DNA of 17,137 bases from assembly GCA_044867805.1 (NCBI GenBank), contig JBIOVQ010000016.1, positions 1 to 17,137 on the forward strand, in the 5' to 3' direction. Shown here in pieces: positions 12,343 through 17,137 of the stretch (positions are counted from its first letter, which is position 1; every line of letters starts with the position of its first letter). Position numbers and translations under genes: made by a program. This stretch comes from SG8-41 sp044867805. GTDB lineage: Bacteria; Pseudomonadota; Gammaproteobacteria; Burkholderiales; SG8-41. The notes beneath the pieces are model-generated. The model ran no database searches, was not told the DNA's origin, and was given only the letters and a program-made list of their open reading frames with translations.

Positions 12343-13757
12343 CGATGATGCGCCTGTCAGAAGCCGCACGCGCGATCCGCGGCGAGCTGCGCGGAGAGGA
12401 CCGCGAATTCGACGCCGTCAGCACCGACACGCGCGCGCTGACGCGCCGGGCGCTGTTCGTCGCGCTGCGCGGCAACCGCTACGACGGCCACGATTTCATC
12501 GCCCAGGCCGCGGCCAGCGGCGCTGCGGCGGCGATGATCGATGGCGGATGGCGGATGGCGGATGGCGAGTCGAGTGAGCGCTTCCCGCTGCTGGTCGTGG
12601 CCGATACAAAGCGCTCGCTCGGGACGTTCGCCGCCTACTGGCGCAACAAGTTCAGCATGCCGCTGGTCGCGCTCACCGGCAGCAACGGCAAGACGACGGT
12701 GAAGGAGATGCTCGCCTGCATCCTGCGCGAGGCCGTGAGCACTGAATCCCGAATCCCGAATCCTGAAACCAGCGTTCTCGCCACGCGCGGCAATCTCAAC
12801 AACGACATCGGCGTGCCGCTCACGCTGCTCGAGCTGCGGGGCGGGCATCGCTACGCGGTGGTCGAGATGGGCATGAATCACGCGGGCGAGATCCGCTATC
12901 TCGCCGGGCTGGCGGCGCCGGATGTCGCGCTCGTCAACAACGCGGCGGCGGCGCACATCGAGTTCTTCGATTCCGTGGAAGCCATCGCGCGCGCCAAGGG
13001 AGAGATCTTCGAGGGACTGAAGCCCGGCGGCACGGCGGTGATCAATGCCGACGACCGCCACGCGGGAATCTGGCGCGACCTGGCGGCCGGACGGCGCGTC
13101 GTGGATTTCGGGATAGACAGCCGCCGCGCCGCGGTGACGGCGACGTACCGGCTCAACTGGCTCGAGAGCGAGATCGTGGTGAAGCTGCCGCAAGGCGAGG
13201 CGCGCGCAGTGCTCAAGGCGCCGGGCGTGCACAACGTCAGGAACGCGCTTGCCGCGAGCGCCGCCGCGGTGGCGCTGCAGGTGCCGGCGCCCGCCATCGA
13301 GCAGGGCCTCACGCGCTTCACCGGCATCAAGGGCCGGTTGCAGAAAAAAGCCGCGCGCAGCGGCGCCACGCTGATCGACGACACCTACAACGCCAACCCG
13401 GAATCGACGCGCGCCGCCATCGCCGTGCTCGCGCAGGCCCCGGGCCGCAAGCTCCTGGTGCTGGGCGACATGGGCGAGCTCGGGCCGGGCGCGGCGGAGA
13501 TGCACGCCGACATCGGCCGGTTCGCCAGGCAGAGCCAGGTCGGTCGCTTGCTCACGCTGGGCGAGCTGTCCGCGCACGCGGCGCGCGGCTTCGGGCCCGG
13601 CGCCAGCCACTTCACGCGCGTCGAGGAGCTCCTCGCCGAGGTCGAGAGCGCGCTCGCGCCCGACGTCACCGTGCTGGTCAAGGGCTCGCGCTTCATGGAG
13701 ATGGAGCGCGTCGTGAAGAAGTTCGAGTCACCAGTCACGAGTCACGAGTCACCATGA
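12339..13757 (+). CDS. murF: UDP-MurNAc-tripeptide D-Ala-D-Ala ligase MurF
   Basis: 472-residue ligase that adds D-Ala-D-Ala to make the UDP-MurNAc-pentapeptide. Motifs are VSTDTRAL, the P-loop TGSNGKTT (113-120), GNLNNDIGVPLTLLEL, VEMGMNHAGEI, NADD, GVHNVRNALAA, KGRLQKK, LIDDTYNANPESTRAA, LGDMGELG and VLVKGSRFMEMERVV. E. coli MurF has 452 residues. The excess is explained by three repeat-encoded segments: D68-G76 (GATGGCG array), E136-T144 (GAATCCC array) and the last ten residues (GAGTCAC array). The ATG at 12339 overlaps the murE stop (ATGA); ATG at 12345 or 12348 is an alternative. GGAGGCG at 12321 serves as ribosome binding site. Confidence 0.96.
   Translation: MTMMRLSEAARAIRGELRGEDREFDAVSTDTRALTRRALFVALRGNRYDGHDFIAQAAASGAAAAMIDGGWRMADGESSERFPLLVVADTKRSLGTFAAYWRNKFSMPLVALTGSNGKTTVKEMLACILREAVSTESRIPNPETSVLATRGNLNNDIGVPLTLLELRGGHRYAVVEMGMNHAGEIRYLAGLAAPDVALVNNAAAAHIEFFDSVEAIARAKGEIFEGLKPGGTAVINADDRHAGIWRDLAAGRRVVDFGIDSRRAAVTATYRLNWLESEIVVKLPQGEARAVLKAPGVHNVRNALAASAAAVALQVPAPAIEQGLTRFTGIKGRLQKKAARSGATLIDDTYNANPESTRAAIAVLAQAPGRKLLVLGDMGELGPGAAEMHADIGRFARQSQVGRLLTLGELSAHAARGFGPGASHFTRVEELLAEVESALAPDVTVLVKGSRFMEMERVVKKFESPVTSHESP
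12540..12567. repeat. 7-nt tandem array, GATGGCG x4, in-frame in murF
   Basis: Four perfect GATGGCG units at 12540, 12547, 12554 and 12561. Encodes DGGWRMADG, an addition just before LLVVADTKRSLG in the N-terminal domain of MurF. Confidence 0.95.
12744..12771. repeat. 7-nt tandem array, GAATCCC x4 (last unit diverged), in-frame in murF
   Basis: GAATCCC (12744), GAATCCC (12751), GAATCCT (12758), GAAACCA (12765). Encodes ESRIPNPET between the helix after the P-loop and the conserved VLATRGNLNNDIG. Confidence 0.88.
13725..13752. repeat. 7-nt tandem array, GAGTCAC x4, forming the murF C-terminus
   Basis: GAGTCAC (13725), CAGTCAC (13732), GAGTCAC (13739), GAGTCAC (13746). It encodes the tail ESPVTSHESP, and the stop follows immediately. 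Confidence 0.93.
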
Positions 13758-13782
13758 GGACCGAGCGTCGAGCGAGGGACGA

Positions 13783-14868
13783 ATGCTATTAGAGCTCGCA
13801 CAGTGGCTGGCGAAAGACATCCGCGCGTTCAACGTGTTCGGCTATATCACATTGCGCGCGGTGCTGGCGTGCCTGACCGCGCTGGTCATCACCTTCCTCA
13901 TCGGCCCGACGTTGATCCGCCGGCTGACCGCCTACAAGGTCGGCCAGGCGGTGCGCGACGACGGTCCCCGCTCCCACCTCACCAAGGCCGGCACGCCGAC
14001 CATGGGCGGCGCGCTGATGCTGGCGTCGATCACGATCACCGTGCTGCTGTGGGCGGACCTGCAGAGCCGCCTGATCTGGATCGTGCTGTGGGTGATGCTC
14101 GCCTTCGGCGCGATCGGCTGGATCGACGACTACCGCAAGGTGGTGTCGCGCGATCCCAGGGGGCTGTCGGCGCGGGCGAAGTTCTTCTGGCAGTCGGTGA
14201 TCGGCGTGATCGCGGCGTGCTACCTCGCGTTCTATACGAACCTACCGGCGCAGACCGAGTTCATCGTGCCGTTCTTCAAGCAGTTGGCCTACCCGCTGGG
14301 CGCGTTCGGCTTCATCGTCATGACCTACTTCGTCATCGTCGGCACCAGCAACGCCGTCAATCTCACCGACGGGCTGGACGGGCTCGCCATCATGCCCACC
14401 GTGATGATCGGCAGCGCGCTCGGCGTCTTCGCCTATGTCGCCGGCCACGCGGTGTTCGCCAAGTACCTCGGCTTCCCCTACATCCCGGGGGCGGGCGAGC
14501 TCACGGTGATCTGCGGCGCGATCGCCGGCGCCGGGCTCGCGTTCCTGTGGTTCAACGCCTACCCGGCCGAGGTGTTCATGGGCGACGTCGGGGCGCTCGC
14601 GCTGGGCGCCGCGCTCGGCGCGATCGCCGTCATCGTGCGGCAGGAGATCGTGCTGTTCATCATGGGCGGCGTCTTCGTGGTGGAGACGCTGTCGGTCGTG
14701 CTGCAGGTCGCCTCCTTCAAGCTCACCGGCAAGCGGATTTTCCGCATGGCGCCGCTGCACCACCACTATGAATTGAAGGGATGGAAGGAGAATCAGGTCG
14801 TCGTTCGGTTCTGGATCATCACGATGATGCTGGTGCTGGTCGGGCTGTCGACGCTGAAACTACGCTGA
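13783..14868 (+). CDS. mraY: phospho-MurNAc-pentapeptide translocase MraY
   Basis: 361-residue polytopic inner-membrane enzyme that transfers phospho-MurNAc-pentapeptide to undecaprenyl phosphate, forming lipid I. About ten hydrophobic segments are visible. Conserved motifs are KAGTPTMGG (68-76), the catalytic DDYRK with Asp115 and Asp116, SNAVNLTDGLDGLA (189-202), FMGDVGALALG with Asp268, and MAPLHHHYELKGW near the end. Length and residue positions match E. coli MraY (360 residues; Asp115, Asp116, Asp267). GAGGGAC lies just before the ATG. It starts 25 nt after murF, whose end is repeat-derived, and is followed by a 98-bp repeat-filled spacer before murD. Confidence 0.98.
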   Translation: MLLELAQWLAKDIRAFNVFGYITLRAVLACLTALVITFLIGPTLIRRLTAYKVGQAVRDDGPRSHLTKAGTPTMGGALMLASITITVLLWADLQSRLIWIVLWVMLAFGAIGWIDDYRKVVSRDPRGLSARAKFFWQSVIGVIAACYLAFYTNLPAQTEFIVPFFKQLAYPLGAFGFIVMTYFVIVGTSNAVNLTDGLDGLAIMPTVMIGSALGVFAYVAGHAVFAKYLGFPYIPGAGELTVICGAIAGAGLAFLWFNAYPAEVFMGDVGALALGAALGAIAVIVRQEIVLFIMGGVFVVETLSVVLQVASFKLTGKRIFRMAPLHHHYELKGWKENQVVVRFWIITMMLVLVGLSTLKLR

Positions 14869-14870
14869 AT

Positions 14871-14960
14871 GAAACCGCAGATGAACGCAGACGAACGCAG
14901 ATCGAACGGTGAAGAGAACCCGGATATCGACGTCTATCGGCGTTAATCGGCGGCTAAAGA
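14871..14960. repeat. paired 10-nt tandem arrays between mraY and murD
   Basis: Left block 14871-14910 reads in 10-nt steps (GAAACCGCAG, ATGAACGCAG, ACGAACGCAG, ATCGAACGGT). Right block 14921-14960 does too (CGGATATCGA, CGTCTATCGG, CGTTAATCGG, CGGCTAAAGA). The reverse complement of the right unit (CCGATTAACG) resembles the left unit, so the blocks form a diverged inverted pair of about four units each. It fills nearly all of the only sizeable gap in the operon. Confidence 0.8.
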
Positions 14961-14966
14961 TGGATT

Positions 14967-16364
14967 GTGGAACTGAAAGGACGAAAGGTCGTGGTGCTCG
15001 GGCTCGGTGACACGGGACTGTCGATGGCGCGCTGGCTCGCGCGCCGCGGCGCCGACGTGCGCGTGGCCGACAGCAGGAGCGAGCCGCCGCACACGGCGGT
15101 CCTCGCGCGCGAGCTGCCGCGCGTTCCGTTGGCGACGGGCGCGTTCCGCGAAGAGACGCTGCGCGGCGCCGACCTCGTGGCGATCAGCCCGGGCCTGGAC
15201 CGGCGCGCGCCGCCCGTCGCCGACGCGATCAGGCGCGGCGTGCCGGTGGTCGGCGACGTCGAGCTCTTCGCGCAAGCCTTGCGCGAAGCCGTCAGCCGTC
15301 AGCCGTCAGCCGTCAGTCCCAAGGTCGTGGCAGTGACCGGCTCCAACGGCAAGAGCACCGTCACGGCGATGACCGGCGAGATGCTCCGCGCCGCGGGGCG
15401 CCGGACGGTGGTGGCGGGCAACATCGGCACGCCCGTGCTGGACGCGCTCGGCGCGATCGAGGCGGGCGCGCCCGCGCCGGACGTGTTCGTCCTCGAGCTT
15501 TCCAGTTTCCAGCTCGAGAGCACGTCCAGCCTCGAGCCCGACGCGGCGGCGATGCTGAACCTGTGCGAAGACCATCTCGACCGCTACGACGGCATGGACA
15601 GCTATGCGGCGGCGAAAGCCCGCGTGTTCGCGGGCAACGGCGTGCAGGTCCTGAACCGCGACGACCGCCGGTCACTGGGCATGCAACGCCCGGGCCGCGC
15701 GCACTACACGTTCGGCGCGGGGCTGCCCCGCGCGGAGAACGAGTGGGGCATCTGCACGGCGCACGGGGGAGAAGCGCTGGCGCGGGGATCGCGCTCGCTC
15801 ATGGCGCTGTCCGAGCTGCCGCTCGCGGGGCTGCACAACGCGGCCAACGCCCTCGCGGCGCACGCGCTCGCCTGCGCGGTCGGCGCGCCGGACGAGGTCA
15901 TGCCGCGCGCGCTGCGCTCGTTCCGGGGCCTGCCGCACCGCATGCAGCAGGTCGCGGAGCACCGCGGCGTGCTGTTTCTCGACGATTCGAAAGGCACCAA
16001 CGTCGGCGCGACGGTGGCGGCGCTGTCCGGGATGCGGCGGCCGGTGGTGCTGATCGCGGGCGGCGACGGCAAGGGCCAGGACTTCACGCCGCTCGCGCCG
16101 GCGGTCAAGCAGCGCGCCCGCGCTGTCGTCCTGATCGGCCGTGACGCGGAGCGCGTGGCGCGGGCGATCGCCTCGAGCGGCGTGCCGATCGAGCGCGCGG
16201 CGGGCATGGACGAGGCGGTGGCGGCCGCGTTTCGCGCCAGCCGCAAAGGCGACGCGGTGCTGCTGTCACCGGCGTGCGCAAGCTTCGACATGTTCCGCAG
16301 CTACGAGCACCGCGGCGAAGCGTTCGTCGCGGCGGTGCGGCGGCTCGAAGGGAGCGGGAGATAG
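14967..16364 (+). CDS. murD: UDP-MurNAc-L-alanine:D-glutamate ligase MurD
   Basis: 465-residue cytoplasmic ligase adding D-glutamate to UDP-MurNAc-L-Ala. The N-terminal Rossmann part is GRKVVVLGLGDTGLSMARWL (5-24), with ISPGLDRRAP next. The P-loop is TGSNGKST (124-131). FVLELSSFQLE, NLCEDHLDRY, GLHNAANALAA, LPHRMQ, FLDDSKGTN, LIAGGDGKGQDF and LLSPACASFDMFRSYEHRG follow and identify MurD. A perfect GCCGTCA x4 array encodes A108-S117, directly before the beta strand leading into the P-loop. The start is a GTG at 14967 with a weak ribosome binding site; an ATG at 14960 is out of frame. The TAG stop abuts the ftsW ATG. Confidence 0.97.
   Translation: MELKGRKVVVLGLGDTGLSMARWLARRGADVRVADSRSEPPHTAVLARELPRVPLATGAFREETLRGADLVAISPGLDRRAPPVADAIRRGVPVVGDVELFAQALREAVSRQPSAVSPKVVAVTGSNGKSTVTAMTGEMLRAAGRRTVVAGNIGTPVLDALGAIEAGAPAPDVFVLELSSFQLESTSSLEPDAAAMLNLCEDHLDRYDGMDSYAAAKARVFAGNGVQVLNRDDRRSLGMQRPGRAHYTFGAGLPRAENEWGICTAHGGEALARGSRSLMALSELPLAGLHNAANALAAHALACAVGAPDEVMPRALRSFRGLPHRMQQVAEHRGVLFLDDSKGTNVGATVAALSGMRRPVVLIAGGDGKGQDFTPLAPAVKQRARAVVLIGRDAERVARAIASSGVPIERAAGMDEAVAAAFRASRKGDAVLLSPACASFDMFRSYEHRGEAFVAAVRRLEGSGR
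15288..15315. repeat. 7-nt tandem array, GCCGTCA x4, in-frame in murD
   Basis: Four perfect units at 15288, 15295, 15302 and 15309, encoding AVSRQPSAVS in the linker before the ATP-binding loop. Identical over 28 nt to the array in murE, 3.3 kb upstream. Confidence 0.95.
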
Positions 16365-17137
16365 ATGTTCTACGCCGACATCAGGCCGCGCACCCCGCTC
16401 CCCGACTACGACCAGGGACTGGTGTGGGCCGTGGGCATGCTGCTCGCGATGGGCCTGGTGATGGTGTATTCGTCCTCGATCGCCATCGCGGAAGCGAGCC
16501 GCGTGACCGGGCACCAGCCCATGTACTACCTCATGCGGCACGCGCTGTTCATGGCCGTCGGCCTGGCCGCGGCGGTGATCGCGTTCCAGGTGCCGATGCG
16601 GCTGTGGCAGCAGGCGGCGCTGCCGCTGTTCCTGCTCGGCGTGGGCCTGCTGGTGGTGGTGCTGGCGCCCGGCGTCGGGCGCGAAGTGAACGGCAGCCAG
16701 CGCTGGATCTCGCTCCATTTCGTGACGGTACAGCCCTCCGAGCTGATGAAGCTGTTCGTCGTGCTCTACGCCGCCGATTACACCGTCCGCAAGGCCGCGC
16801 ACATCGGCAGCTTCCGCAAGGGTTTCCTGCCGATGCTGATCGTCATGCTGGTGGTCGGCGGGCTCCTGCTGCGCGAGCCGGATTTCGGCGCGTTCGTGGT
16901 CATCACCGTGATCGCCATGGGAATCCTGTTCCTCGGCGGCATGAACTGGAAGCTCTTCGCCGGCCTGTTCGCGCTGCTGCTGATCGGCTTCGTGCTGCTC
17001 ATACTGGCCTCGCCCTACCGGCTGCAGCGCGTCGTCGGCTTCATGGACCCGTGGGCCGATCCCTACGGCACGGGCTACCAGCTGTCGCACGCGCTGATCG
17101 CGTTCGGCCGCGGCGAGTGGCTGGGCGTCGGGCTCGG
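16365..17137 (+). CDS. ftsW: septal peptidoglycan glycosyltransferase FtsW, C-terminus cut by window edge
   Basis: First 257 residues of the SEDS-family polymerase that makes septal glycan strands from lipid II with FtsI. Hydrophobic segments fit the SEDS fold. Motifs are LVMVYSSS (31-38), VNGSQRWISL (108-117), QPSELMKLF (123-131), LLREPDFGAFVV (168-179), and RLQRVVGFMDPWADPYGTGYQL (219-240), followed by RGEWLGVGLG at the edge. The catalytic Asp region downstream is outside the window. The ATG directly follows the murD TAG, with GGGAGCGGGAG as ribosome binding region. The rest of the dcw cluster (murG, murC, ddl, ftsQ, ftsA, ftsZ) would be expected to follow. Confidence 0.96.
   Translation, partial: MFYADIRPRTPLPDYDQGLVWAVGMLLAMGLVMVYSSSIAIAEASRVTGHQPMYYLMRHALFMAVGLAAAVIAFQVPMRLWQQAALPLFLLGVGLLVVVLAPGVGREVNGSQRWISLHFVTVQPSELMKLFVVLYAADYTVRKAAHIGSFRKGFLPMLIVMLVVGGLLLREPDFGAFVVITVIAMGILFLGGMNWKLFAGLFALLLIGFVLLILASPYRLQRVVGFMDPWADPYGTGYQLSHALIAFGRGEWLGVGL

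Noticed and set aside
478..15315. Insertion sequence or transposon as the source of the arrays
   Set aside because: No transposase, terminal inverted repeats or target duplications are visible; the arrays are only about 28 nt each.
1..17137. A novel defence system or other accessory gene cassette
   Set aside because: All coding regions except one small membrane protein belong to well-known housekeeping families in conserved order; nothing resembles a defence or mobile cassette.

Overview
This window comes from a GC-rich (roughly two thirds G+C by eye) Gram-negative bacterium, most likely an uncultured betaproteobacterium. The reasons are the full division and cell wall (dcw) gene order, a heptose/LPS gene pair, the rsmI / lpoA-yraN-SIS-dolP synteny shared with E. 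coli, and an RNase P RNA whose central region looks like the shortened betaproteobacterial form.

Layout. Positions 1-3396 hold a leftward set: lpoA, yraN, a GmhA/DiaA-type SIS protein, the BON lipoprotein dolP, and rfaE2 (cut by the left edge). Divergent from it, with overlapping 5' ends, is rsmI. It is followed rightward by pyrC and a ChaC-type gamma-glutamylcyclotransferase. A convergent small membrane protein (6090-6608, minus) comes next, then rnpB (6719-about 7061). After an AT-rich spacer the dcw operon begins with its MraZ operator and runs mraZ, rsmH, ftsL, ftsI, murE, murF, mraY, murD, ftsW to the right edge, where ftsW is cut. Most dcw junctions overlap by 4 nt or nearly abut.

How the genes work together. 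MurE, MurF, MraY and MurD build the UDP-MurNAc-pentapeptide and lipid I. FtsW and FtsI polymerise and cross-link septal peptidoglycan, with FtsL as part of the divisome. LpoA-like and DolP proteins act on the envelope from the periplasm or outer membrane. GmhA and RfaE2 belong to the ADP-heptose branch of LPS core synthesis.

The gene content is ordinary. The unusual signal is a set of about a dozen short tandem arrays, nearly all with a 7-nt period and about four copies, but with different unit sequences. They sit in spacers, where two pairs are arranged as inverted repeats. They also sit inside essential genes: in-frame in murE, murF (two internal and one at the C-terminus) and murD, with the same GCCGTCA x4 array in both murE and murD. 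A related pair of 10-nt-period arrays separates mraY from murD. These arrays appear to have remodelled the ends of rfaE2, rsmI, the chaC-like gene, murF and murE. I could not run searches, so family names rest on motifs and synteny read by eye.
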